This document shows, piece by piece, positions 31,295-42,700 of a stretch of DNA of 64,000 bases (position 1 is the first letter of the stretch; each line of letters starts with the position of its first letter). The stretch covers positions 806,001 to 870,000 of the forward strand of contig WJXW01000015.1 of the NCBI GenBank assembly GCA_015832175.1. Reading direction: 5' to 3'. The translations under genes and the position numbers were made by a program. Under the pieces are notes generated by a model. The model saw only the letters and a program-made list of their open reading frames with translations. It was not told the DNA's origin and did not search any database. Origin of the DNA: Paraphaeosphaeria minitans. Its lineage: Eukaryota; Ascomycota; Dothideomycetes; Pleosporales; Didymosphaeriaceae.

Positions 31295-32238
31295 GATGTT
31301 GGTAAGGCTCGAAAATGACACCCGTCTAGCGAGGATGTGTGTGATATAGAATGGCTTGTTGTTCCGTCGGTGGGCAACAGAGTATTTATATGACTTTAGC
31401 AATGATTTCTTACCAGCCTCGTTACCGAGGATGATATTCTCGTTCGGGCTAGAAACACACTTTTCGTAAGCCGACACTCTCGTAGCAGTGGGTCCGACTT
31501 ACGTTTTTCTTAATATTCGTGTTGGCTACTTGGTGATGACGGTCATTCTCGGATGTATGATGCCCTTACGCCGCATGACGCATGACGATACACCTTTTGT
31601 TACGGCGAAGACACCGGAGAATCGCTGCCGTTGCTCACTGAGTAAGGCGCTGTCTCCAGCGTATCATGCGTAGTCTGGCGATTCCGTATTAGTGTTGGAT
31701 GATATGGTGTAGCGGTAAGATATCAGTTGCGCCGATTCGACGCTCCGGATACATGCCACTTGAACGTTACAGTAGTGGTCTCTGTTAAGCTCATAATCCA
31801 TGCGCATCCATGGGCTGCGTGGAGTGCTGATCTTTGTGTGAATGTGTCATGTTGTAGAGCTAGAATGTTGGGTAGCTAAGCAAACATACGAGACGAGCAC
31901 CAGCATAAGCATATTCCAAGCTTTGGAATTTCACACTGATGGAAATCCAGGCCGACGGATGTCCACGCGCGGCTAGGGTGGAGGTCGCACGGCTTGCGGC
32001 TAAGACGGACGCCTGTTATGCAAATGAAGAAGCGATGTTGAAACATTGTGATAGTAACTCAACATCAGAAACGGACAACGATACAATATGCAGGATCAGG
32101 TAGAACGATTCCTTCATTAGGTCACCCGTCAGCATTTTTCAAATTGCAATCTCCAACCACATTCGATACTATATTCATGTTTGTATAAGAAGCTACTCAG
32201 AACAGAGACTGTGGGCTTGCTCAAACTCAGGTGCTATC
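31295..32238. other. Upstream region without supported gene
   Basis: Contains the likely promoter and 5' region of the charged-protein gene. Nothing firm besides a tRNA-like fragment near 31707-31755 that I rejected. Confidence 0.4.
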
Positions 32239-32997
32239 ATGGAGTGTCCTAGTCATCTCACCCACCAATTTTCCTTTGAAGAACTTGCAGTCGGACAAGG
32301 CTCAAACCAGCAGCCTTATATCAGAATTCTGATCTTTTTTAACAAGAAGAATGGTCTGTCCGAAGCGTTCTCTCATGAGCACTGGAAATCAGTCTTCGCC
32401 GACTTGACCATGTCAGTTGGGGATGGGGCGAAGAATTTCCGCCGTTATGTACAGGTTTGCCCTCCCTCAGTTGTCCAATCCAAGTTCCCGCACTCAAAGA
32501 ATAAAGTTTCACCAAGATGCCGATCACCGAAAGCTGGTGTCGTCGCTTTCTCAGTACAGCATGCAACCTCTCCAGTACGATGGTTGCGATGAGTTTCATG
32601 CGGAGAATGCGGACCAATTCCTACGCTTCATGGCTGACATACACGACTCGAAGGAGCTAGTTGGTGAGTGCATTTGGCATCGATTCATAATCAAGGCTAA
32701 AGAATCGTAGGGTGCGGATCTCGATTCACAGATGTCGACGAAGGCATGCGTGTGATGGTCGGGTACGACAATCTCATATATGGAAGCAACATCGCGACTT
32801 CTGAAGGATGCGACGGCATAGTGCCTTCTGATCCCGTATCGCGAGGAACGGCTCAGGCTCCGATGAAAAGAATTTCAGTCTCAACAAATCAGGACCTGAA
32901 CGCGACTAGACTTAGAACGAATAGCATGACTATGTCCGGCTGTGTGGCGCAAAACTCTACATGGTGCAAATCTGCTAGCAATGGAATAGAACTCTGA
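32239..32997 (+). CDS. EthD-domain protein, probable frameshift or tiny intron
   Basis: The ATG at 32239 starts a segment with YIRILIFFNKKNGLSEAFSH, EHWKSVF and FRRYVQ, the beta-strand and 'H-W...v' signature of EthD (dimeric alpha-beta barrel) domains. The second half lies in the next frame from about 32455 (FALPQLSNPSSRTQRIKFHQ, then CDEFHAENADQFLRFMADIHD). The join needs a one-base shift near 32452; introns of 16-30 nt would be too short. After ELVG a good intron (GTGAGTGCAT to ATCGTAG, about 32664-32710) joins in frame to CGSRFTDVDEGMRVMVGYDN and a stop at 32997. EthD proteins act in aromatic and polyketide tailoring or degradation; no such cluster is visible here. It may be a pseudogene. 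Confidence 0.55.
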
Positions 32998-33665
32998 TAA
33001 CAAAGACGAAGTAGTAGTATATCAGGCATTATTATTGAAAGTTGTGTTGAGATGATCTTACCCCTCCCCGATAGGGCAGTGTATCCCCGTCGCTGTGCCA
33101 ACCATACCAATGCGAACTTCAAGGATCAATATATGCAACTGGTCGGTTTTGACAGAGTATGTCGGGCCGTTTACAACCGCAACTATCGAAAACCCCAGGA
33201 GGGCATACGATATGAACACTCCTCTGTTCCGATGGACATAAACTAGAGGCTTATTGTATGCGGTTATAGAGTTCATCCGGTCATTACAATGTATGTATAC
33301 TACTTGTTCAAGTAAGAGCATAGTGGTTTGCACGGTTCATGAGGATATCGACGCTGCAGTCGCTCTGTCTGATCATTAGTTGCTATTTTCGTGCTGCATT
33401 ACTGGATAAGCAAGATTTGAGGATTGACGATAACTCCGTCATCTTGCGCAGCAGTTCCATGTAACCATGCTCATGTGAGCAGAATCGTAAGAATCCGTGG
33501 GACTAAATACTGAGAATGAACTAAACAAGAAATACTGTTCAGAAAGGAGGAAATTTGTTTTGCTTAAGAATCCGCGAACTTATTCGCACGCATTTGAAAA
33601 CAGATTTCCAGCGCCTGCCCATCAGATGAGGCCGCGATAAAGACCCTCCGTCGAACACGTTCTGT
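32998..33665. other. No supported gene
   Basis: Short frames only; no domain or repeat recognised. Confidence 0.4.
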
Positions 33666-33938
33666 ATGGAGAAGCTACCTGTAGAGCTTTGTATCCTGAT
33701 CCTCATACATCTTATTTCTTTCCAAGATGTGGTCGCCCTCAACCAAGTTTCTACCACCTGGAAAGCTATAATCGACCGCGCTTTCCCAATTTGGCTACAA
33801 ACCCAGCCTCGAGGCACCCCGTTACCATCTTTCCTAGGGACGCGAGCAGAGATGAGAAGCCTATGGAAATACCTGCCGGGTAAGGTCACGATTGGATCTA
33901 GTCCTAGCGCATCCGACGCTGACGATCTGGGCCATTAG
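33666..33938 (+). CDS. F-box domain protein, short
   Basis: The 90-residue frame begins MEKLPVELCILILIHLISFQ and continues DVVALNQVSTTWKAIIDRA, a standard N-terminal F-box that binds Skp1 in SCF ubiquitin ligases. The remaining 40 residues (IWLQTQPRGTPLPSFLG) are not a known substrate-binding domain. Fungal F-box proteins are usually 300-600 residues. The gene is therefore short, either truncated or continuing in further exons between 33939 and 34620, where an open frame at 34004 exists but shows nothing I can join with confidence. Confidence 0.6.
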   Translation: MEKLPVELCILILIHLISFQDVVALNQVSTTWKAIIDRAFPIWLQTQPRGTPLPSFLGTRAEMRSLWKYLPGKVTIGSSPSASDADDLGH

Positions 33939-36900
33939 TCCTCATAGCACAGCGAGTTTCACTCACTTGTAGTTTAGCGCAAGACAGCCGGCCATCATGG
34001 TGGATGACGAAAGAGAGTGGCGCACCACCCGAAAATTGCGGACGACAGCAATGTTCTGTCTGTCACAGCTGTCACTTCAACAGGACGGAGGACTTGCGAG
34101 TGCCATATTTGGTGGTAAACGCATGGTATCCAGGGAGGCGAGGCTGTTGGCCAGGCTCGGACTGTTTGGTATTGTTCTCAAGGCTACAGCAGTCGCAACT
34201 CCAGCAGTTGAAGCTGTGTTTTCTACCACGGTTGACGGGTCGAGACGACGAAAGAGAGTCCCAGAGCTTGACGGTGAGGGCGGATCTTGCGGCGGCGTTA
34301 CTAAGTCGGGGAGGGTTTGCTTTTCCGCCGACTATTTGTTCCTGCTTTGAAGAAGTATGTGGAAATTGTGCTTTGCACCGAGCGCGTACATCTACTCGTG
34401 TATGGACAGCATGGAGCTGGTTCATTGGTGCCAATCGACCTGGAATGCCATATTGGTTCAAGGGTGTAAGCGACGCGGTTGGCTTAGTTGGTCAGGATGG
34501 GTCAGCATGGTTGTCCTGCTGCTCACGTATTCCAGCTATCTAGTCACATCCTTTGCACTGTCCTCATCTACCATAATGCTGAATCTAATTGAGGCATTAC
34601 ATAACCGAGCTAGGTAGATCTAATTCATTCCCAGGCAACACCCAAACTTGACTGCATCGCCATTTCGACGACTTGAAGGCTTGACATATAGGTAGTGATT
34701 GGTCGCCGTCGACTGACTATACCGGGCGTTCTGCAAGCGGGGATTTTGACTTGATCTCTCATATTCTTTTTTACTGCAGCTCGGTTAGCAGTAATGCATT
34801 TTTCTTACTCTGCGTGACAATGGGGAACACAGCTACATGACTTGCTGACGGATTATCTTTTAGCGGTGTGGAAATCCATTACCCTGGCTTTCCATCATGC
34901 TGGAATTCCACCAGCTGGGTTTCCACCACGGTGAAATTCCATCGGACTTCTGCTTACGCTTGCTCTCGCCAAATGGGGTTCCAGAAGTGACTTGCATGGA
35001 TTATGTGGAAGGATGCACCGGTAGCATTGCTTTTCCTACTGACTAGTCTACTAATCGACTTCCAATGCCTTTAACGTCATCCTCATGACTCGCCCCGATG
35101 AACATTCGAGTATGCGCTGCGAAGAATGCATGTTAATCCGCGTCGTAGTTTTTGGCACCCTAAAGATGGAGCTTTCCATACTCTGTACCCAGACCAGAGC
35201 ATTGTACCAAGTACCATACCGGGTTGATCTAGTATGACCCGTCCGCCTTTGCTAGTCGTTCCTCTTTTCGTTCCACCCACGGTTCGTTAGCAGACGCGTA
35301 CCCGGAAAGCAACTACCATGGCGTTGCATCATGACGTCAACCCTGATCGAATCGGACGATGATCGTATTGATTGGCTCGGCTAAATGTTAAGCCCTGATT
35401 GGTCGATCTCTGGGCGGTCCCCTTCTGACAATGTTGGCCGAAAGGCAATGCGCCCCAAATCGCATTGCATGCATGAACGCGCAGCTCTGATATCGTGCTT
35501 CTGATGATACAGAGCCCATTCCCATAGTAAGAGGTATGGACGGGACTGCTGCTGATGGTGCTTATTGCTAGTAAATGTAACTCCGCTCGCTCAAATGCTG
35601 TGCCAAGCATGCTGATAAAATCGATGCTGAGTGCAAACGCATCCCACGTTACGCGCTAGTGGCTTTGATTATGGTGATGCTTCTTGGTGCTAATCTGCCA
35701 CATGGGGCTGTTCGATCGTGATGCTGTTGCTAGTAAACGTCGCCTTCCACACGAAGTTCCCACGTCGAGGCTGACAGCGCTGGTAAGCACATCGGACCCA
35801 GCTGCCCCCATCACCTTCGTGATCCCTTGATGCGCTGCATAGCGTGCTGACATGCGTGGTGATGTATTATCCTGGACCTATGTGAGCATCCAACCGCCAA
35901 GCCATTGCGTCCGCGCTAGTCAGCCTGCCCCAGTGCTGCGGACCAGAAGAATTCACAGCAACGGTTCGATGACGGATGACGTAACATCGATAAAGTCGCG
36001 CTATGCGATGATGCCTGATCTGGTTGAGAGTATAAACAGGTGTTTGAATAGTTGATCAGCATGAAGACAACCAGATTGTGACTCTGATGGCAGAGTAGGT
36101 TAATGCGAAGCCAAATTAAGGCTGGGATGAGGATTGCTTCAAGTGCCACGATCATCCTTCACTGCACGGCGCATATCGCCATGATGCGTGATATGCTAGG
36201 AGTAAGAATGCGCAAGCTGCAGCAGATGTTCGATTACCGCTACCGGCTTTACATGGTCCAGCAAAGTTTTGTACCACTTGATGCGGCCAACTCCGGAGTA
36301 CTCGCTCAACTCCGTCATCAATGGGAGTCAGTTGGAAAACGAAAATCCGCCCTGATAACTGCTTGCTTTACTTGATCATAAAAGCGCAAGATTTCTAGGA
36401 CGTTTGCTCGTAACCATACTGCGTACTAGAAAGAGGGTCAGCTTTTAGCATGTTCAGGCGCAGCTGTTAGGTAGATAATTCATGTAATTTTACTGCTGTA
36501 GAGTTCCTCAGGATTCGCTCCTAGCTTTGATAGCTATGATCTAGGTACTGGATAGGTTTCACATTACGGTAGTTGCGACATGCTCTGCATTGGCGCGTGG
36601 AGGCACCGCGCCCAGCTAGCCTATCGCAGCAGCCGATGGAGGAAGTTCAGCGGGCATTGGGCCCCGCCTGTACCGCTGGTGTGCAAGTACACATGGCGGA
36701 CGGTCGTTGTCGAAAGGGGCGCACATCATTGAGCACTCTTGTTTGGCACAGTCGAGTCACAGGAAACGACCGGGTGCGCTGTTGTTGTCGTCAATGAGCC
36801 GTCACTGGGCAGGCACCTCCTGGCGTGTCGTTGCTACGCTGACCCAACGACAATAGACTCGACATCGCGACAGATTCTGGGCGCTATAGATGGATTCATG

Positions 36901-37259
36901 TGTACTCTGAATATTAACACCAAATATTTATCCCACTGTTTTCGTGTGACCAATGGGCAAAGTCTTTAAAGTCCGTTCCAGGTTTCTGTGCATGAGATTG
37001 CACTGATGGGTTTGCAAAACTGCCCAGAAGAGTAGATTGACCGTTGACGCTGACCGGCCATGACAGAGAGAGAAAGTGAAGAACAGTGGGATGGATGTAC
37101 GGACGGATGGTACGCCCACCTCTCAGGACGATGAAGAGAATGATTGGATTTCGAGAATGGAAGGACGAAACCCCCATCATCCATGAAGGTCCTTAGTATT
37201 CCGGTCGAGGCAGCGATTCAACACTTCCCATCACCACCTGCGAGTGTTAGATTGTGAGG
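33939..37259. other. No firmly supported gene
   Basis: Open frames at 34004-34543 (plus) and 34072-34461 (minus) overlap each other. The first contains scattered Cys (CSVCHSC, CSCFEEVCGNC) and could be a decayed 3' part of the F-box gene. No domain was recognised elsewhere. A minisatellite lies at 34868-34944. Confidence 0.35.
34868..34944. repeat. Five-unit imperfect minisatellite
   Basis: About five units of 15-17 bp related to CTGGNTTTCCACCA follow one another: TGGAAATCCATTACC, CTGGCTTTCCATCATG, CTGGAATTCCACCAG, CTGGGTTTCCACCACGG and TGAAATTCCATCGG. Intergenic. Confidence 0.6.
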
Positions 37260-38253
37260 AGCAGAAGTTAAGCTTCTGCCACTAAACTTATATATCTGGG
37301 GCCCGAAGATTAGATCTAAGAGACCTAATAGGCCCGAGGTCCAAGTATACAGACTAAGAATATTTACTAGGGCGCAGCCCATAACACAAAAGAAGGTAAA
37401 AAGGAGTATACTATTATAGATATTTGCGAAGAGAAGTGGCCCCGCTAGGGTAAGAAGGAGAAATACTTAGTGTAGTAGGAAGGCTACTCCTAGTAGATAT
37501 AGAAGCTATAAGAGCTTTTAAACAAAATATTAGCTCTAAATAGGTGGCTAACGTTTATAAAGCTACACTAAAAGCGCGATAGAAAGCTCCTAGTAGGTTT
37601 CTATTACAACGTCCTGTAAGTCGCGTTTTTCTAACTAATTAGTAATTACTGAGGAAGGAGGGCAGAGACAACTTCGGGTAGGCAACGTAAGTGCCGCCAA
37701 AACAAATAAGATCTATAATAATTATAACTACAAAGTAGAAGAGAGAGTAGCATAGCATGTATTGAAGAGTAACTAAGAAAGAAAGAAAAACAAGCTTTTT
37801 AGGCTAGAAAGAGCCGCCTAAAATGGGCACGTAATAGTTAAAACGGCGTTGCCATAAGGGCGGACGCACCCTAAACACCTACTAGAGCCTCCCCATTACT
37901 AACAACCTCCTCCACAACTATTATCCTTGCTATTATTAGTGCGAGCGCGCTTTGTAGGCTTACGTAGGGTGTTATAGTAGATAGTAGGAGCCATTAAAGC
38001 GAGGGTAATAGAGGGTAGAAAGAAGAGCTAAGTGGGACGCGAAGTAGTAGAAGATAATAAGAAGAGTAAGGGCGGCTAGCGGGATAAAGTGCTATCTAGA
38101 GAAATCTAGGTAATAAAAGTATAGATGGGTAGAGGAGAGGTAGTAGTAATAGTAGAGGTTTTGTTAATAGCTAGTAAATGGCGCTAGCGCGATATTCTCA
38201 CCTAAAAAGGGCAACTACGCTAACCTCTACCTACCGCGAATAATAATAGACCT
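37260..38253. other. TpA-rich, RIP-like relic DNA
   Basis: About 1 kb with many TAG/CTA/TAA words and few TG or CA dinucleotides, unlike the flanks. No ORF survives. This is the expected look of repeat DNA after heavy CpA-to-TpA mutation. The parent element cannot be named. The Copia element is inserted at its right border. Confidence 0.6.
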
Positions 38254-38460
38254 TGTCAGATAGAACGAGGGCGTTGAGGTCGGATCTGCACAATCGAGCA
38301 GGGACCACCACACTTGTCGCACTAGCCCAGGGGTCAAACCAACCAAACAGAGATGAGAGAAAAAAAAAAATACAAAGAACATAGCATTCCATCAATTAAA
38401 ATCAACACACAACCATTATCGATCATCATACCGTATCGCATACGAGCATTTTATCTGACA
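38254..38460 (+). repeat. Copia 5' LTR
   Basis: 207 bp. The first roughly 115 bp are identical to the 3' LTR except for A-run length; the remainder (CAAAGAACATAGCATTCC onward) is clearly different until the last 16 bp. The leader ATTAAGAGTCTCACTACC follows, the probable primer-binding region. Confidence 0.9.
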
Positions 38461-38492
38461 ATTAAGAGTCTCACTACCTCAACCGATACGAC

Positions 38493-39704
38493 ATGGCGCA
38501 GCAACCTTACCGCGATCCGACAGTAACGCTGAGAGATCATACGGACTACACAGGATGGATAACGCAACTGCAAGCTAGATGCGTCGTTCACAACATCTGG
38601 GACAAAGTAAATCCAACGGCAACTAACCCGCTAATAACAAAACCGGTAGCTATTAGAGCCCCGGTAATTGCTAGATACGCACCAGCCGCGAACGTCGAAA
38701 TCCCAATGAGACCGACCGAACTGTCGACAGCAGGACAAAAGGCATTCAAGGAAGACCTTGAATACTACAAGATCCTTGTTGAACAATACAAGAACGACAG
38801 GCACGAGTTCGAGAAGGAACAAGCAAGCCTCCAACACATCGTGGCTTTTATCCAGTCGACCGTATCGCCACACCTATTGCGCACGTGCTGCCTTCCTGAG
38901 AAGTCACTCCGCCAATGGATTGCCGACCTGAAGTTAACGGTTGGAGTCGACGAACAAATCGAACAAGAACGAGCCCGCGATCGATACCTCGCCTCACTCA
39001 GACCGATGAGAAGCGCGTCGCAATGGGACACATGGCTAGCTGAGTATGACCAAGCAGCCACTGAGGCGGAGACATATCGAGTCGCCGAACTATCACAATT
39101 GAACGTGATTACAAAAGACTTCCTGGCAGCCGTAAACAAAGTTGCTCCCATATGGTCTACAAACTTTCAAGACAATGGTCGATTTGCAGCTGGCATGAGC
39201 CGGAAGGAGATGATGAAACGCTTCCGAGAGCACATGATGACATTTTATCCCCTTAGATCAGGGAAACACAAAGCAGCCTTTGTGTCTGATAATGCACCAT
39301 ATCTCGCTGAAGGTGGTGCAACCACCCAGAGCAATGACAGGGACGCCTCTCATGCTGAAAGCGCGCCATCCAACCGAAACCGGGGCAGACCCCGTAACCA
39401 ACGTACAGCCGGCAAGAAAGATGCCAGGCTTAAGCGGCCTTCAGATCAAGAGCCAGCTACGACAGGGGGAGCAAAGTGCCCTGCCTGTGGACAACGCCAC
39501 AGCATTAGGGACTGCTACTATGTCAACCCAGACAAAGCTCCCGAATGGTGGAAACCAAATGAGACGATAAGCGAGCTCATTGACTTCAAGCGTAAGAACG
39601 ACGCAACATTCCAAGGGCTAATTCGCGGACAAAGCAGGACCCGATCACGAACGCGGATTCTCAAACAGTCACATACTCCAACACCTGAGATCCCTGACGA
39701 GTGA
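38493..39704 (+). CDS. Copia Gag polyprotein
   Basis: 403 residues from MAQQPYRDPTVTL. Gag forms the particle that packages the element's RNA. The central region (about 60-250) is a helical Copia-type capsid. The C-terminal part has a nucleocapsid zinc knuckle CPACGQRHSIRDC (Cys-x2-Cys-x3-His-x4-Cys) at about 330, then a basic Arg-Ser stretch. The frame ends in GAG TGA at 39702-39704 and is immediately followed, in the same frame, by CTA GAG and the pol sequence. Gag could therefore be made alone or, by reading through the TGA, as Gag-Pol. Its first 103 residues are the relatives of the Gag piece fused to hAT at 16634. Confidence 0.92.
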   Translation: MAQQPYRDPTVTLRDHTDYTGWITQLQARCVVHNIWDKVNPTATNPLITKPVAIRAPVIARYAPAANVEIPMRPTELSTAGQKAFKEDLEYYKILVEQYKNDRHEFEKEQASLQHIVAFIQSTVSPHLLRTCCLPEKSLRQWIADLKLTVGVDEQIEQERARDRYLASLRPMRSASQWDTWLAEYDQAATEAETYRVAELSQLNVITKDFLAAVNKVAPIWSTNFQDNGRFAAGMSRKEMMKRFREHMMTFYPLRSGKHKAAFVSDNAPYLAEGGATTQSNDRDASHAESAPSNRNRGRPRNQRTAGKKDARLKRPSDQEPATTGGAKCPACGQRHSIRDCYYVNPDKAPEWWKPNETISELIDFKRKNDATFQGLIRGQSRTRSRTRILKQSHTPTPEIPDE

Positions 39705-39707
39705 CTA
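39702..39707 (+). promoter_or_regulatory. Candidate stop-codon readthrough site TGA-CTA
   Basis: The gag stop is TGA followed directly by CTA, the context known in eukaryotes (fungi included) to favour readthrough. Upstream gag and downstream pol are in one frame with no other stop between 38493 and 43202. The alternative is a recent CGA-to-TGA mutation in a single-ORF element. Confidence 0.5.
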
Positions 39708-42700
39708 GAGGGACGGAGAATATCAAAAGTCAACGCCGCGTTCACATCGGCGTCTGTCAGGACAGAAATCGACGACTACCCATTGAAGTGGTCGTTCATC
39801 CTTGACTCAGGATCAACCTGCCACATTACGAACAACCCCGACCGCATCTACAACTTCCGTCCTCCTATGCCCGGAGACTACATATGGGCTGGGAATACGA
39901 AGATATGGATAAAAGGATACGGCTCCATTGACCTGACCCTTAAGAATCAGTCTGGGATAACCAAACTAGTCCTGCACGACGTGGCTATCTGCCCTGACCT
40001 ATTGTGCAATCTGGTCTCTTTTCGACTACTAAGGCAGAGAGGAATCTGGTGGGATACGCAGGTGGACCCAACTACTCTGAGAGGCCCAGACGACGCAATC
40101 ATCGGGAATCTCACCGAGATCCACGGCCAGTGGGTACTCGAGTATGAATCACTCTCGCATGCCTCACATCATGCACGCAAGATTACCTCGCGAACGAAAA
40201 GAGCACCACAGAAAGCTTCCGCCATGCTTTGGCACAAGAGACTAGGACACCCTGGACCAGCAGCAATCGAGCACCTGGTGCAGCAAGCTGAGGGGGTGCG
40301 CGTGAAAGGGATCACGACAGTTGAGTGTGACTCCTGTGGCAGAGCGAAATCAAAACGACAAATCAGGCGCGCGCCACGGATTAACACCGAAGGACCTGGA
40401 GAAAGGCTAAGCATCGATTTCCATACATACGAAACACAGAGCGTCACCAAAGAAAAGAGCCAAATGTTGATTACCGACAAATTCTCAGGACTACAATGGG
40501 ACTTTTACTTCACCGACAACAGAACGGCGAAATCGATCATCAGGATACTTTCGACCTTCCTCCTATTCCTCAAGAACCACTACAACATAACCGTCAAGAC
40601 TATCGAGGCAGACAATGAGATTGCCACAGTCAAACCAGAAGTAGAACGTTGGTTGGCGACCCAAGGAATCATCATCGAGCCTTCGGCCCCAGACACCCAA
40701 GCTCAGAACGGAGGTGCCGAACGCTCAGGGGGTGTGAATAAAGAGAAATCGCGCGCAATGCGACTCGACGCCAACCTATCCTGGGAACTGTGGCCTGAAG
40801 TTACGAGGGCTGCAGTATACCTCTACAATCGAACACCGAATTACGCGAACAACTGGAAGACGCCGTACGAGATATTCTTCACACGAGTCGCGTTCAGTAA
40901 TGGGATCGTAACTTCACTACGGAAACCCAATCTCGCCCACCTGAAGGCGTACGGCTGCAAAGCCTTTGCGATGACAGACGACACTCACCGAGGCAAATCA
41001 CGTTTGCAACGCCTCGATCCAAAAGCTTGGGTTGGTTATCTTGTTGGATACCGATCCTCAAACATCTATCGCATTTGGATACCATCACTCGCCAAGGTGA
41101 TAAGCACCCGAGACGTTGTCTTTGACGAGCAGTCTATATTCAATGGGAAGACTGAAGATCTAATGGACAACCTCATGCACAACACGCTGGAAGAAATATC
41201 CACGCATGTGAGAACCATTGAACTACCAACTCCTACTCAGCAACCAGAGACGGAGTCCTTCCATGAGGATGATGCCGCTGCGGACTCATCAGACCATCAA
41301 GACGAAGTAGACCCACCAGGCTACTATCAAGGGAGAAAAATCAGGGACAATTACCTAACTCCTCCATCTACACCGCCACCCGCAGCATTACTTGCTCGGT
41401 TAATGGCTGGAAACCAATCTGAAGTGACACAACATAGTTCATCTAAGACTGTCCCCTGGGCAGCAGCTTTCATGGCGGGAACCCAAGCCGGTCACGTTGG
41501 GAACTACAGAGGGGATGTTGTAGACAAGGCGAAGATGATGAGATTGCTCGCCAAAGGCTTGAAGCCCCATCGAAGTCAACTCCCACCTCTGCCAACGTGC
41601 CGGACCAAGCTTGAGGACCACCCGATGGGTGAACTGTTCAGAGAAGCAGAACAGGCCCATCTTGCAAGCCATCAACAAATGAAATCATGGTCAGAGGTAC
41701 CGATGAAGAAGATCAAACTGACAGGACAACAGATCCTTGACTGTATGTGGGTATACACCTACAAACTTGATAAGCACCATCGCTTGCTGAAGTGCAAGGC
41801 GCGATTAGTCGTCCGAGGCGACCAACAACGGAACATTACCTCGCAGGACACTTACGCAGCCACACTCGCCAGCCGGTCATTCCGAATGCTGATGGCAATT
41901 GCAGCCCACCACGACTTGGAGCTCAAACAATACGACATCACGAACGCCTTTGTCCATGCAACGATGGATCGAGAAGTATACATGAGAATGCCCCACGGCT
42001 ATCGAAAACCTGGAACGATCCTCCAAGTCAACAAGGCTCTGTACGGTCTACGGATCTCACCCCTCCTTTGGCAGAAAGAATTCACTACAACACTCAAAGC
42101 TCTTGGCTTCCAGACTGTGCCTCACGAGCCATGCTGCCTTCTCAAAGACGGAATCATCGTCTTCTTCTACGTAGACGATATCGTATTAGCTTATCACAAA
42201 CAGAAAGAGCAAGAAGCCCAGCAAACAATCAAGCGTCTACAGGAGAAGTACACCTTTACTGGAGGAAACGACCTTCAGTGGTTCCTTGGCGTAGAGGTCA
42301 TCAGGGACCGAAGTCACCGGAAGATCCAACTCTCTCAAGCCGCATACGTAGAGAAGATTAGCCGACTGGCTGATAGGAAAGACATCCGCCATGATACCCC
42401 CATGGCCGCTACCGAGTTAAAGCCTCGAACAGGCTTGGCAACACCCTCAGAAATCAACAAATACCAACGCAAAATCGGGTCACTTCTGTTCGCGGCAGTA
42501 ACGACCCGACCGGACATCGCCTTTGCAACCTCAAGGCTGGCTCGGTTCCTGTCAAATCCGGGCTCCGCACATCACAATGCCGCCGATCGAGTACTATTAT
42601 ACTTGTCCAGCACCAGATGGAGAGCACTGCAGCTCGGAGGAGGCAACTGCCTTCAAGTAGCCAGCGATGCCTCATTTGCTGACAACACACTGGACAGAAA

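Noticed and set aside
31707..31755. tRNA-like fragment (TGGTGTAGCGG resembling an A box, GATTCGACGC resembling a B box)
   Set aside because: The boxes are only about 17 nt apart, too close for an anticodon arm, and no acceptor stem pairs. At best a tRNA-derived relic.
34004..34543. 179-codon frame after the F-box gene with scattered cysteines
   Set aside because: No recognisable domain, overlapped by an equally long opposite frame, and no clean splice to the F-box exon.
41792..42361. 189-codon alternate frame inside Copia pol
   Set aside because: Shadow of the reverse transcriptase frame; no independent domain.
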